From: Carboxydocella thermautotrophica
Lineage (GTDB): Bacteria > Bacillota > GCA-003054495 > Carboxydocellales > Carboxydocellaceae
Assembly: GCA_003054495.1 (NCBI GenBank)
Contig: CP028514.1
Coordinates: 2,248,001-2,312,000, forward strand
Reading direction: 5' to 3'
DNA length: 64,000 nucleotides
Shown: in pieces, positions 1 to 6,347 of the stretch
Layout: every line of letters begins with the position of its first letter
Numbering within the stretch: the first letter of the stretch is position 1
Translations under genes and position numbers: made by a program
Notes under the pieces: model-generated
Seen by the model: only the letters and a program-made list of their open reading frames with translations
What the model was told of the DNA's origin: nothing
Databases searched by the model: none

Positions 1-22
1 GGCCGACTTTTTCTTCGCCTGC

Positions 23-325
23 TCAATTTTCATCACCAAGAGGTATCTTTAATATTTGCCCAGGGAAGATCATCGGCTCCAACGGTTTCCCGTCCTTTTT
101 ATTAGCCTCACAGATGAGATCTACTCCATCCCTAATGTCCCTTTGGTGAGGATAAAATCGTTTTGAAATTCCGTAGAGCGTATCCCCAGGCGCTACTACG
201 TAGGTCGTATAACTTTTTTCCGAACTCGATGCATAATCCGAATAAAAGTTGAGTAAACTTAGTATCAGGGAGACTATGACCAAAATTGCGACTAAATTTA
301 AGCGATACTTTTTCCGTTTCCGCAT
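23..325 (-). CDS. Membrane-anchored LysM protein (YneA-like layout)
   Basis: A 100-residue protein with a basic N-terminus, one membrane segment at about residues 10-28, and one LysM domain at about 41-95 that begins YVVAPGDTLYGISKRF. LysM binds peptidoglycan, so the product is probably anchored in the membrane and touches the wall. The length and layout match the SOS cell-division inhibitor YneA, but the match is by architecture only. Start ATG at 325 follows a GGGGGAAG site and overlaps the end of the Spo0E-like gene by 28 bases, so both are probably translated from one leftward transcript. Confidence 0.75.
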   Translation of the reverse strand: MRKRKKYRLNLVAILVIVSLILSLLNFYSDYASSSEKSYTTYVVAPGDTLYGISKRFYPHQRDIRDGVDLICEANKKDGKPLEPMIFPGQILKIPLGDEN

Positions 326-534
326 GGCTTTTCTTCCCCCAGTTCCCTAGCCGCCTGTCTAATCTGGGCCAGTGTGGCATCCCCTTTCGCATAAGCGGTC
401 AGCATGTAAGTGTTAACCATTACATCCAGGGCCGCATTCGCTGCCAGTACTTCTGGGTGCTGGATGGTCCCGTATTTGTTAATCAGGCGCTCAACCTTTT
501 TGCGCTGCTTGGCTATTGCCAGTAGTGGATGCAT
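298..534 (-). CDS. Spo0E-like small protein
   Basis: A 78-residue protein whose first half follows the Spo0E family pattern: a helix with LINKYG, then the segment HPEVLAANAALDVMVNTYM. Family members dephosphorylate Spo0A~P and carry an SQELD motif; here the equivalent position reads NAALD, so the Ser, Gln and Glu are not conserved and only L-D remains. If it is a true member it could delay or alter sporulation of the host, or it may have lost phosphatase activity. The remaining C-terminal half is unassigned. Preceded by an AGGGAGGG site; function is inference. Confidence 0.5.
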   Translation of the reverse strand: MHPLLAIAKQRKKVERLINKYGTIQHPEVLAANAALDVMVNTYMLTAYAKGDATLAQIRQAARELGEEKPCGNGKSIA

Positions 535-556
535 TTTAATCCCTCCCTTTTTAAGG

Positions 557-579
557 ACCGGCGGGACTAGCCCGCCGGT
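557..579. repeat. GC-rich hairpin between leftward phage genes
   Basis: A perfect 9-base inverted repeat (ACCGGCGGG / CCCGCCGGT) with a five-base loop lies between the zinc-ribbon gene and the Spo0E-like gene. Read rightward it is followed by TTTTA; read leftward there is no clear U-run. It may be a weak terminator or an RNA-processing/leader hairpin. Confidence 0.6.
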
Positions 580-585
580 TTTACA

Positions 586-798
586 TTAAAACGGTAGCGG
601 TTCGTTTACATCAAACACAGCCTTTGCGCCCTTAGTGCATCGTTCGACCCTCGGCTTTGTCCACGCTTCCTCGTCCGGTGAGTACGTCCGACCACATGCC
701 TTGCAAGAATACCAGGATATTGGCAGGGTATATATAATGCCCATATATTCTACTTCTTCGTATTCTTTGTTCATGTCTTTTCCGCATTTACACCTCAT
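586..798 (-). CDS. Small CxC/CxxC zinc-ribbon protein
   Basis: A 70-residue protein starting MRCKCGKDM with a second pair CKACGRTY, giving two cysteine pairs that can hold one zinc ion. The ATG at 798 was chosen because an AGGGTG site precedes it and the start overlaps the stop of the Bet gene by 11 bases, a sign of translational coupling; a longer open frame upstream runs through the Bet gene and lacks cysteine-ribbon character. Similar small zinc proteins are common in phage early operons. No specific function can be named. Confidence 0.7.
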   Translation of the reverse strand: MRCKCGKDMNKEYEEVEYMGIIYTLPISWYSCKACGRTYSPDEEAWTKPRVERCTKGAKAVFDVNEPLPF

Positions 799-1642
799 TG
801 TTATCACCCTTCTCCGCCACCAGTGCCTCGATCCTGGCGCAAATCTTGTCGTAGTTAACCTTGTCCACCTCAGAGCTACCCTGGTAGCCAAACTCGTTGA
901 GGACCTGCCTTACAATCTCTTGCTCCCCTTTAGCTATGGCAAACATCCTCTTGGCCTGCTGGGTTGTAATTTTGCCGGACTGGTCAGTTGCTACCCTGCT
1001 GTTTTGCTCGACATGATCAACGTCTATCGTTTTAGTCGGCAGTTGCGAGTCATCAATCGGCATTTCCTCCGGCGAATACATTCCCTGGAATGTTTCTGGG
1101 AATGCTTCCCTTAAAGCTTGCACCAGGGCAACCTTCCTAATCATTGTAGCTGGCATCTCTTTCCAGTTCCGCATTGGTGTCCCATCTTTTTTTCTGCGTT
1201 CGTATTCTTTTAGTGAGACCGTTATCTCTAATGGTTCCTTCCAATCTTTTCGGCTCACTCTTGCCCAACCACCGACAAGTTCTTCATTGGGTAATACCAG
1301 TGTCCCTTTCCGATAGTCTATATTTCCGTCTTTCTTTTGAACGATTATTCCTGCTTGCCAGCCGGTGCATAGCTCGTTTTTGGCAGCTCGTTTTGTAAAG
1401 GTTTCTTTTCCGGTAACAATCGTGGCTGGTTCATTACCGTATTTAATTAAATATGCTTCTCTAAGGAAAGGATTAAGCTTTTGATACTTACAAAGCGCTA
1501 AAAACATCATTACTTCCTGGTCCGTTATTTTATCTGCTTCGCCGTTTACTAAATACCTCTTGACCGTCTCAGGTGAAAGTTTTATCGCACCAGCATCAGT
1601 TTCATATTCGATAACAGCTAAAGCTTTTGATTTATCATTCAT
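788..1642 (-). CDS. Phage single-strand annealing protein, Bet/RecT type
   Basis: A 284-residue protein with the Bet/RecT pattern: an N-terminal stretch KITDQEVMMFLALCKYQKLN followed by LREAYLIKYG, then a central beta-rich core with the TKRAA motif and ALREAFPETF near residue 185. Members anneal complementary single strands during phage recombination and usually pair with an exonuclease, which is not visible in this window. The last 70 residues look like a flexible tail. It overlaps the HNH gene upstream by eight bases and the zinc-ribbon gene downstream by 11, so the three genes form one tightly packed leftward operon. Confidence 0.85.
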   Translation of the reverse strand: MNDKSKALAVIEYETDAGAIKLSPETVKRYLVNGEADKITDQEVMMFLALCKYQKLNPFLREAYLIKYGNEPATIVTGKETFTKRAAKNELCTGWQAGIIVQKKDGNIDYRKGTLVLPNEELVGGWARVSRKDWKEPLEITVSLKEYERRKKDGTPMRNWKEMPATMIRKVALVQALREAFPETFQGMYSPEEMPIDDSQLPTKTIDVDHVEQNSRVATDQSGKITTQQAKRMFAIAKGEQEIVRQVLNEFGYQGSSEVDKVNYDKICARIEALVAEKGDNNEV

Positions 1643-2144
1643 TGTTTATCACCGCCTTATGTTCCAATCTTTTAATTGCTTCAGGCATCATTAACCGCAT
1701 TGCTTCTACTTCCGGCTCCCATCTTTTTAGCCACTTCCAAACCGCCGCAGCAGAAAAATTAAAATAATCTGCAATGTCTTCAATAGTAAAGCCAAAAGCT
1801 CTTAACCATATAATTTCTTTCTTGTAATTCGGGACTTTTGGCTCAATTAAGTGCGGGGATATATCTTTTCTGCCATGACAGGACAAACAAAGAGTTTCCA
1901 TATTTTCTAATCGGTTATCCTTATGATTTTTGTTTTTGTGGTGAATTGTGATTGGTCTGCCCCACTTCTTTAAGTGTTCTTCTGCTGTCATTCCACACTC
2001 AACACAACGATAATTATCCCTCTGCAAAACCGCATCTCTTAGGCCTTGATTATCATAATGCCTGCTTAATGAATAACCATGCTTTTCTTTAAATTCCCTG
2101 CGCTTTTTACGCTGCCAAGCAAGTTTGTATTCCTTTCTTGTCAT
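1635..2144 (-). CDS. HNH endonuclease, free-standing phage type
   Basis: A 169-residue protein with an HNH core at about residues 45-95: CVECGM, then ITIHHKNKNHKDNRLEN, then CLSCHG. The four cysteines form a structural zinc site and the HH-N-H residues the nuclease centre. The C-terminal half has a helix-turn-helix-like segment (TIEDIADYFNFSAAAVWKWL) that could bind DNA. This domain order resembles free-standing homing endonucleases in phages. It lies between a coiled-coil gene and Bet, preceded by about 106 noncoding bases, and is not obviously needed for the operon. Confidence 0.85.
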   Translation of the reverse strand: MTRKEYKLAWQRKKRREFKEKHGYSLSRHYDNQGLRDAVLQRDNYRCVECGMTAEEHLKKWGRPITIHHKNKNHKDNRLENMETLCLSCHGRKDISPHLIEPKVPNYKKEIIWLRAFGFTIEDIADYFNFSAAAVWKWLKRWEPEVEAMRLMMPEAIKRLEHKAVINNE

Positions 2145-2250
2145 TTGCTTTGCCCCTTTCTTCCAGACAGTTAGCCCTCTGTATGGCCCCTTGTGCCTCT
2201 CTGTTGATTCTGATATAATTAAGTTGAGGTATTTTCTTAAGCCGTGCTTT

Positions 2251-2538
2251 CTAGTCGGCTTTTTCTTTTTTTCTGGTAAGTTTAAAGCCTTCGATTACCC
2301 GTTCGCGGATAAAAGGAGTTAAATCAATTACTTTCCCCAGCTCATCTTTGTCAAGGTCCTTTCTCACCTGCCGGTATATCGTGCAAATATATCCGGACAG
2401 TTCAGCCTTTTCAAGGCTATTTTCACGCATCCAATTTTTCAGTCTTTCCTCGTGCTGCTTTTTCTGCAACTCAAGTTCCTGGATCATCTGCCGCAACCGA
2501 TCAATCTCGACCGGCAATTCATGTATTGCAAACTCCAT
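2251..2538 (-). CDS. Phage coiled-coil protein of unknown function
   Basis: A 95-residue charged protein. Residues 5-40 form a strong coiled coil (EIDRLRQMIQELELQKKQHE), and the rest is basic and ends KKEKAD. The layout is reminiscent of siphovirus Gp157-type proteins, but it is shorter and the resemblance is not enough to name it. ATG at 2538 follows GGAGGGGATAGC. It sits one base from the stop of the zinc-finger gene upstream, so it is probably co-transcribed with the recombination genes. Confidence 0.65.
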   Translation of the reverse strand: MEFAIHELPVEIDRLRQMIQELELQKKQHEERLKNWMRENSLEKAELSGYICTIYRQVRKDLDKDELGKVIDLTPFIRERVIEGFKLTRKKEKAD

Positions 2539-2539
2539 G

Positions 2540-2704
2540 CTATCCCCTCCAACCTACCAGCTCAGCTACAAAATCCAGCAAACTCTCTTCCTGATCCTGC
2601 TTTTTCGCTTCACCCTTGAGCAGCTTTTTGTAGCAGGTTTTGCCATAGCCCAGCTTGATTGATTTTTCGTCCTTAAGCGTACGCCCGCAAGCCCCGCATT
2701 TCAT
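2540..2704 (-). CDS. Small DUF6011-like zinc-finger protein
   Basis: A 54-residue protein starting MKCGACGRTLKDEKSIKLGY with a third and fourth ligand in GKTCYKK. The pattern CxxC-x(14-16)-GxxC is that of DUF6011-type zinc fingers in phage and plasmid genes. The ATG at 2704 follows AGGAGGACAGCA with ideal spacing; longer starts are not supported. It overlaps the upstream gene by 32 bases. Function is unknown; binding of nucleic acid or a partner protein is plausible. Confidence 0.7.
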   Translation of the reverse strand: MKCGACGRTLKDEKSIKLGYGKTCYKKLLKGEAKKQDQEESLLDFVAELVGWRG

Positions 2705-2900
2705 TGCTGTCCTCCTCCTTTGGTCCACCAAACTCAATTACATAGTATGGTTTTTGCTGATAGTAAATGGTTCTGATCTGGACCCGATTGTACTCTTTGC
2801 GATATTCCTCTGCCACGGCCTCTGCGCAAGTGCGTTGAGGTATCGGCAGAGTCCAGCTTGTCCCGGTCATGATCGCAATGCGGACAATATCAATGTCCAT
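2673..2900 (-). CDS. Small phage protein of unknown function
   Basis: A 75-residue protein with no recognisable domain. The middle carries CAEAVAEEYRKEYNRVQIRT and the C-terminus YYVIEFGGPKEEDSNE, suggesting a small alpha/beta fold. ATG at 2900 follows GAGGAAG eight bases upstream; a GTG at 2909 is an alternative. Its end overlaps the zinc-finger gene start, consistent with coupling in the leftward early operon. Confidence 0.55.
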   Translation of the reverse strand: MDIDIVRIAIMTGTSWTLPIPQRTCAEAVAEEYRKEYNRVQIRTIYYQQKPYYVIEFGGPKEEDSNEMRGLRAYA

Positions 2901-2913
2901 GAGAATCACTTCC

Positions 2914-3444
2914 TCAGTACGCGGCCAGTGCCGCTTTTTCTTTTACATAGCCGCGTTCGCGGCATTTTTTATTGTGGGCATCCACGAGCTCTGCAACGTC
3001 CACCATGCGGCCCAGGGCCAGTTTGAGAACCTCTATTGAGTGTTCAACGTCCAGAAACTCTTGAACTACTTTCCGGAACTCCTGCCATTCTTTGTCCTGG
3101 AAATCGTCACGTTTCTTTTTGTTTACCACTAGCCGCAAAGCCTTGGCCATTACTTCCCGGGCCTCTTCCAATTCTTCGGACAGCTTTAAAACTACATGTG
3201 CCAGGTCAGTATTTACCGCATCCAGCACCTCATAACTGTAGGCCCGTCCTATAGCGCATACTCTGCGGCAATATCTCATTGTCAGCTCCGGCTGTCGATA
3301 AAACCGGGCCATCCCCAAAACTATTTCCGGATTAGGCACTACGTCCCCTAATTCGTAAGCCCGCAATGTCCTAATGCCGATATGCAACCTCTCTGCAGCT
3401 TCTTTTTGCGTCAATCCTGCCGCTTCCCGTGCTTGCATGTACAT
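2914..3444 (-). CDS. XRE-family DNA-binding protein with long helical tail
   Basis: Helix-turn-helix of the XRE/Cro type at about residues 1-50 (AGLTQKEAAERLHIGIRTLRAYELG), then a helical region rich in Glu and Lys to residue 176. The ATG at 3444 is preferred because GGAGGAGGTGA lies just upstream; a TTG at 3492 would place the ribosome site inside the gene. The helical tail is unusual for a small repressor and may mediate oligomerisation. It is the first or second gene of the leftward operon beyond the Cro-like gene and might act as a late or secondary regulator. Confidence 0.75.
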   Translation of the reverse strand: MYMQAREAAGLTQKEAAERLHIGIRTLRAYELGDVVPNPEIVLGMARFYRQPELTMRYCRRVCAIGRAYSYEVLDAVNTDLAHVVLKLSEELEEAREVMAKALRLVVNKKKRDDFQDKEWQEFRKVVQEFLDVEHSIEVLKLALGRMVDVAELVDAHNKKCRERGYVKEKAALAAY

Positions 3445-3520
3445 TCCCCTCACCTCCTCCCTGGGATAAAATGTAATTGTATCCCTCCTCAATTGCCGGC
3501 CTCGCTTCCGGCGCTTACTC

Positions 3521-3877
3521 TTAGATGATGTACTTTATCAGGTACCTGACCGCAGTGGCCAATGTCGTCGCATCGACCGGGTTGTCTATTTCCACGTATT
3601 CCATGATGTCCCCGGGACTGCAATCTGCCCTTACAATTCCACACCGGCTGAAATTCGGCACCGATACCAGGTAGCCTTTATGAGTCTCCGCAAGGTACAC
3701 ATCCAGCCTGGTCCCGCGCCCGCTTACGATAAACCCATCACCCATTCTTTCGATCCTCACTGGCCAGCTCTCATTTCTCCACAACGACTCTGGCCCCCGA
3801 GCTACTATGTCAGCCAGCAACTCCTTTTGATTAGCCATCCTGATCTGCTCAATCAGCAACACCTTTACATCCTTCAT
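3521..3877 (-). CDS. Phage protein of unknown function
   Basis: A 118-residue protein with no recognised domain. The middle carries alternating hydrophobic strands (GFIVSGRGTRLDVYLAETHK), and the C-terminus DATTLATAVRYLIKYII resembles a helix. The start ATG at 3877 follows AGGAGGGATAAGC. It overlaps the small gene upstream by 29 bases, so it is likely part of the same leftward transcript driven from the promoter near 4290-4310. Confidence 0.6.
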   Translation of the reverse strand: MKDVKVLLIEQIRMANQKELLADIVARGPESLWRNESWPVRIERMGDGFIVSGRGTRLDVYLAETHKGYLVSVPNFSRCGIVRADCSPGDIMEYVEIDNPVDATTLATAVRYLIKYII

Positions 3878-4016
3878 GCTTATCCCTCCTATCTGTGCTT
3901 GCGTTCATTTTTTCCTTCATGGATTGGATTACAAATCGTATAGCTTGCCTAATACAGCTTTCATCCTGGTCAACAGAAACTACGGTTACCGTGAATTCCT
4001 GGGGCTTCCTTTTCAC
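3849..4016 (-). CDS. Small GTG-start protein, 55 residues
   Basis: An open frame of 55 codons from GTG at 4016, preceded by GGAGGTGAGGGA at good spacing. The product begins VKRKPQEFTVTVVSVDQDES and then forms a helix IRQAIRFVIQSMKEKM. The TVTVVSVD..I..AI pattern is typical of short phage proteins next to repressors. It fills the gap between the Cro-like gene and the 118-residue gene. No function can be assigned; evidence is the ribosome site, packing and sequence character. Confidence 0.5.
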   Translation of the reverse strand: MKRKPQEFTVTVVSVDQDESCIRQAIRFVIQSMKEKMNASTDRRDKHEGCKGVAD

Positions 4017-4031
4017 TCTCCCTCACCTCCT

Positions 4032-4253
4032 TCACGCCGATTTATCCTTTGGGCCGTCCTCAATGAGCTCCGTTACTGAGACGCCTAAGGCTGAGGCAAT
4101 CGCTTCTATTGTCTTAACCCCAGGATTTATTCTTTTGCCTGATTCGATTTCACTAATTGTAGACTGCGGAATTTGCGCTATATCTGCCAATTGTTTTTGG
4201 CTCCATCCCCTGCCTTTTCGCAGCCTACGTAATTTGGTGGCTAAACCATGCAT
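4032..4253 (-). CDS. Cro-like XRE repressor
   Basis: A 73-residue protein made almost entirely of an XRE helix-turn-helix (residues 5-60): LRRLRKGRGWSQKQLADIAQ, then QSTISEIESGKR as the recognition helix, which is nearly identical in type to the divergent repressor at 4392. It starts 139 bases from that gene and is read leftward from a strong sigma-A promoter at 4286-4314. The arrangement matches Cro opposite CI. GGAGGG lies seven bases before the ATG. Probably binds the three ATCT/AGAT sites in the shared intergenic region. Confidence 0.85.
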   Translation of the reverse strand: MHGLATKLRRLRKGRGWSQKQLADIAQIPQSTISEIESGKRINPGVKTIEAIASALGVSVTELIEDGPKDKSA

Positions 4254-4285
4254 TTGGCATCCCTCCTTTCTGTATCCTGATTACT

Positions 4286-4368
4286 ATTTTATCTGCATAT
4301 AGATTATTTGTCAATCTGTTATCAGATAGTTTCTGTAAAAAAATTTGTGGTACAATCTGAATAAAGAT
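4286..4368. promoter_or_regulatory. First divergent switch: promoter and three operators
   Basis: Three 14-base sites of form ATCTG-N5-AGAT lie at 4291-4304 (ATCTGCATATAGAT), 4314-4327 (ATCTGTTATCAGAT) and 4355-4368 (ATCTGAATAAAGAT). A leftward sigma-A promoter has TTGACA (complement of 4309-4314), a 17-base spacer and TAAAAT (complement of 4286-4291). The first site covers its spacer and -10, the second its -35. A rightward -10-like TACAAT at 4351-4356 overlaps the third. The layout is that of a lambda-like OR1-3 region between Cro-like and CI-like genes. Confidence 0.75.
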
Positions 4369-4391
4369 ATTTACAAAGGAGCACCTGTTTT

Positions 4392-4697
4392 ATGGATATT
4401 GGAAAGCATATCAAAAAACTTAGGGACCAATATGAATTAAGCATGAATGAACTTGCCCGCCGTTCAGGTGTTGCACAGTCAAGTATTAGCGAAATAGAGT
4501 CTGGTAAAAGACAACCTACTTTTGAAGTTCTGGAACGCATCATTTCTGGATTTGGTCTTTCTTTCGCCGAATTCTTTTCCGAAGAAACTCCGGACATGCC
4601 TCCGGATCTGCGGCAGTTACTCCAGGAGGCCGAATCCTTAACTCCTGAGCAAAGACAGCTATTGACTGCTTTCCTCAAAAGTCTGAAAGGAGAATGA
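4392..4697 (+). CDS. CI-like XRE repressor
   Basis: A 101-residue protein with an N-terminal XRE domain (residues 1-60; NELARRSGVAQSSISEIESG) and a short C-terminal helical segment (residues 68-98, PPDLRQLLQEAESLTPEQRQ). It lacks a LexA-type self-cleavage domain, so induction would need another route such as proteolysis by the ImmA-type peptidase at 7433. AAAGGAG precedes the ATG. It is divergent to the Cro-like gene across the operator region and overlaps the next gene by four bases, suggesting they are co-translated. Confidence 0.85.
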   Translation: MDIGKHIKKLRDQYELSMNELARRSGVAQSSISEIESGKRQPTFEVLERIISGFGLSFAEFFSEETPDMPPDLRQLLQEAESLTPEQRQLLTAFLKSLKGE

Positions 4698-5011
4698 TTA
4701 TGGAAAAGAAGATAGACATGCTGCTTGATTACGTTGCACAAATTACCCAGGAACTTACGGATATCAAGAACACCCAACAGCAGCACTCTCAACAACTGGC
4801 TGCAATGCAACATTCTATTGCTCGCATTGAAAATGAATATGGGGAAAAGATTACCGCCCTATTCGATGGTTACTCTATGCGCGGTGACCAAATTGCCCAT
4901 CTGCAAGAACATCTTGATGAACGCCTGGATGCTATTCAAACCGACTTGTCCTATATTGTGAGCAAAATCGCCCAGCATGAGAGAAAACTCGTTCGCCTTG
5001 ATGCAAAATGA
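4694..5011 (+). CDS. Coiled-coil protein coupled to the repressor gene
   Basis: A 105-residue protein, nearly all helix, with heptad character throughout (DMLLDYVAQITQELTDIKN, then ITALFDGYSMRGDQIAHLQE). GxLDGY-type segments and the pattern of many His/Gln resemble the short helical proteins that follow XRE repressors in clostridial prophages. ATG AUGs at 4694 or 4700 lie inside the preceding gene's end, with GAAAGGAG upstream. Probably an accessory of the repressor, for example an antirepressor or oligomerisation partner, but this is inference. Confidence 0.65.
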   Translation: MIMEKKIDMLLDYVAQITQELTDIKNTQQQHSQQLAAMQHSIARIENEYGEKITALFDGYSMRGDQIAHLQEHLDERLDAIQTDLSYIVSKIAQHERKLVRLDAK

Positions 5012-5053
5012 ATTTAACAAGGATTGCCATAGGCGGGACAAGCCGGCTTAAAA

Positions 5054-5079
5054 GTCGCCAAAAACCTTGACTCGTTTAA
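5054..5079. repeat. 26-base direct repeat, copy 1
   Basis: GTCGCCAAAAACCTTGACTC plus GTTTAA, found again at 5494-5519 with a single A-to-G change. The two copies lie 440 bases apart in the same orientation and enclose the small TTG-start gene and the small leftward gene. Not part of any gene. It may be a trace of recombination or a protein-binding site. Confidence 0.85.
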
Positions 5080-5127
5080 CTCGAAAATCTTTAATGCCCC
5101 GACAAGTCCCAAGGAGAGTGTTGCCAA

Positions 5128-5325
5128 TTGAAAAGCTTTGAAATTACCAAGGAACTTACATTAGCGATTATTAACTCAAAGAATTTTGTATTACCCAATG
5201 TCGATAATTCAATGGATTTCAATACTAAACTCGCAGAAGAAATAGGTAAAATATACGCGACTATCTTTAACACAGTCAGTAAGCTTGAAAAAGAAAATAG
5301 ACCTCGTCCTGGCGATTTAAAATAA
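5128..5325 (+). CDS. Small TTG-start protein of unknown function
   Basis: A 65-residue protein read from TTG at 5128, with AAGGAGAG nine bases upstream. Sequence SFEITKELTLAIINSKNF then FNTKLAEEIGKIYATIFNTV indicates two amphipathic helices. Small proteins of this type are frequent in clostridial prophages and plasmids next to XRE regulators. It ends five bases before the convergent small gene at 5331-5471. No function can be assigned. Confidence 0.6.
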   Translation: MKSFEITKELTLAIINSKNFVLPNVDNSMDFNTKLAEEIGKIYATIFNTVSKLEKENRPRPGDLK

Positions 5326-5330
5326 CCTGT

Positions 5331-5471
5331 TTATTCATTTAAAAGCCTTAATGCCAAAACAATAGTTTCAATATTTTTACGGACTTGCTCGGGGTCAACT
5401 AACTTCTTGTTCCATTCAATAAGTAATTGGATTTGGCTTATTAAAACTTCTTCAAACCAGCTATTCCTCAC
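5331..5471 (-). CDS. Small GTG-start leftward protein, 46 residues
   Basis: A 46-codon frame from GTG at 5471 with a perfect AGGAGGTGA site at 5478-5486. The product starts VRNSWFEEVLISQIQLLIEW and continues NKKLVDPEQVRKNIETIVLA; it is helical and has no recognised domain. It is convergent with the small gene ending at 5325. The strong ribosome site and codon character support it being real. It may be the last gene of the leftward XRE transcript from 5767. Confidence 0.55.
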   Translation of the reverse strand: MRNSWFEEVLISQIQLLIEWNKKLVDPEQVRKNIETIVLALRLLNE

Positions 5472-5493
5472 TCACCCTCACCTCCTACCCTGT

Positions 5494-5519
5494 GTCGCCG
5501 AAAACCTTGACTCGTTTAA
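5494..5519. repeat. 26-base direct repeat, copy 2
   Basis: GTCGCCGAAAACCTTGACTC plus GTTTAA; differs from the copy at 5054-5079 at one base. It lies just left of the end of the XRE gene at 5537. See the first copy. Confidence 0.85.
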
Positions 5520-5536
5520 GAGGATTGCTACACCTC

Positions 5537-5767
5537 CTACCCCGCCTTGGGCTTTTGTTCTGCATGATTGACAGTATCGTCAAAAAAAATTTCCTCTACT
5601 TTACAGCCAAGGGCATTTGCTATCTTTAGCATAAGTTTCCCGCTAACATTATATTTCCCGTTTTCCAGATCGGACAAATATGGTCTGCTTATTTTTAATA
5701 TGCTCGCCAATTCCTCTTGCGTCATGCCAAGCGCCTTTCGCTTTAAGGCAATTAAATTCCTCATCAA
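5537..5767 (-). CDS. XRE repressor of the second switch (Cro-like)
   Basis: A 76-residue protein with a full XRE helix-turn-helix (residues 3-60; GMTQEELASILKISRPYLSD and ENGKYNVSGKLMLKIANALG) and a short acidic end. It is leftward and divergent from the 142-residue XRE gene at 5915 across a second set of repeated operator-like sites. A TTGACA -35 on its strand (complement of 5832-5837) with an 18-base spacer and TATGCT supports a promoter. It is therefore the Cro-like half of a second immunity-type switch. Confidence 0.8.
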   Translation of the reverse strand: MMRNLIALKRKALGMTQEELASILKISRPYLSDLENGKYNVSGKLMLKIANALGCKVEEIFFDDTVNHAEQKPKAG

Positions 5768-5802
5768 CTACACCCCCTCTCATTCGTTCTGCATTCCTTA
5801 CA

Positions 5803-5884
5803 TGTAAAGCATAACATACATTAATTTAGGCTGTCAAGTATGTTTTACAAAAAAAATTACAATTTACGTATGGTATGTCTTACA
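5803..5884. promoter_or_regulatory. Second divergent switch: three repeated operators and promoter
   Basis: Three copies of an 11-base site TATGYYTTACA: TATGCTTTACA on the minus strand at 5803-5813, TATGTTTTACA at 5839-5849 and TATGTCTTACA at 5874-5884. They are unlike the ATCTG/AGAT sites of the first switch. The leftward promoter TTGACA (complement of 5832-5837) with TATGCT at 18-base spacing overlaps the first site. The third site lies just upstream of a TTAAAAT -10-like element before the rightward gene. Confidence 0.7.
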
Positions 5885-5914
5885 TTCATGTTAAAATGTA
5901 CATGGAGTGATTTT

Positions 5915-6343
5915 ATGGATAAATTAGGAGAATACATAAGAAACAAAAGAAAAGAGCGAGGGCTTTCTCTGCGCGAATGCGCTCGGATGTGTGATATAAG
6001 CCATTCATACCTCGACAGTTTGGAGAAAGGCAAAGACCCTAGAACAAACAAGCCAGTTTCACCAACAATCGATACCCTTAAAAAAATATCTAAAGGACTT
6101 GGCGTGCCAATAAATGAATTACTGGAAGCGGCCGATATAAAAACCGACCCCAACCATTGCCCCGATGAAATGGAAGCGATTGAGGAGTGCCCGCCTTCAG
6201 ATTTGGACCTTGAAAAGATACTGCTTGAATCGAATGTTATGTTCAACGGTGAACCTCTGGATGAAGAAGATAAGCAGGATATAATCGAGTTCCTGAAGGT
6301 AGCCTGGAAGACAATAAGGAAGAAAAAAGGGAGAGGTGTATAG
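5915..6343 (+). CDS. ImmR/CI-like XRE repressor
   Basis: A 142-residue protein with an XRE domain at residues 1-68 (MDKLGEYIRNKRKERGLSLR; SHSYLDSLEKGKDPRTNK) and an acidic C-terminal half ending EDKQDIIEFLKVAWKTIRKK. This resembles ImmR-type repressors whose partner is an ImmA metallopeptidase; such a peptidase lies at 7433. The ATG at 5915 follows GGAGTG; an upstream frame extending to 5840 runs through the operators and is rejected. It probably represses the 5767 leftward promoter. Its end overlaps the start region of the DUF3800 remnant. Confidence 0.8.
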   Translation: MDKLGEYIRNKRKERGLSLRECARMCDISHSYLDSLEKGKDPRTNKPVSPTIDTLKKISKGLGVPINELLEAADIKTDPNHCPDEMEAIEECPPSDLDLEKILLESNVMFNGEPLDEEDKQDIIEFLKVAWKTIRKKKGRGV

Positions 6344-6347
6344 AATC

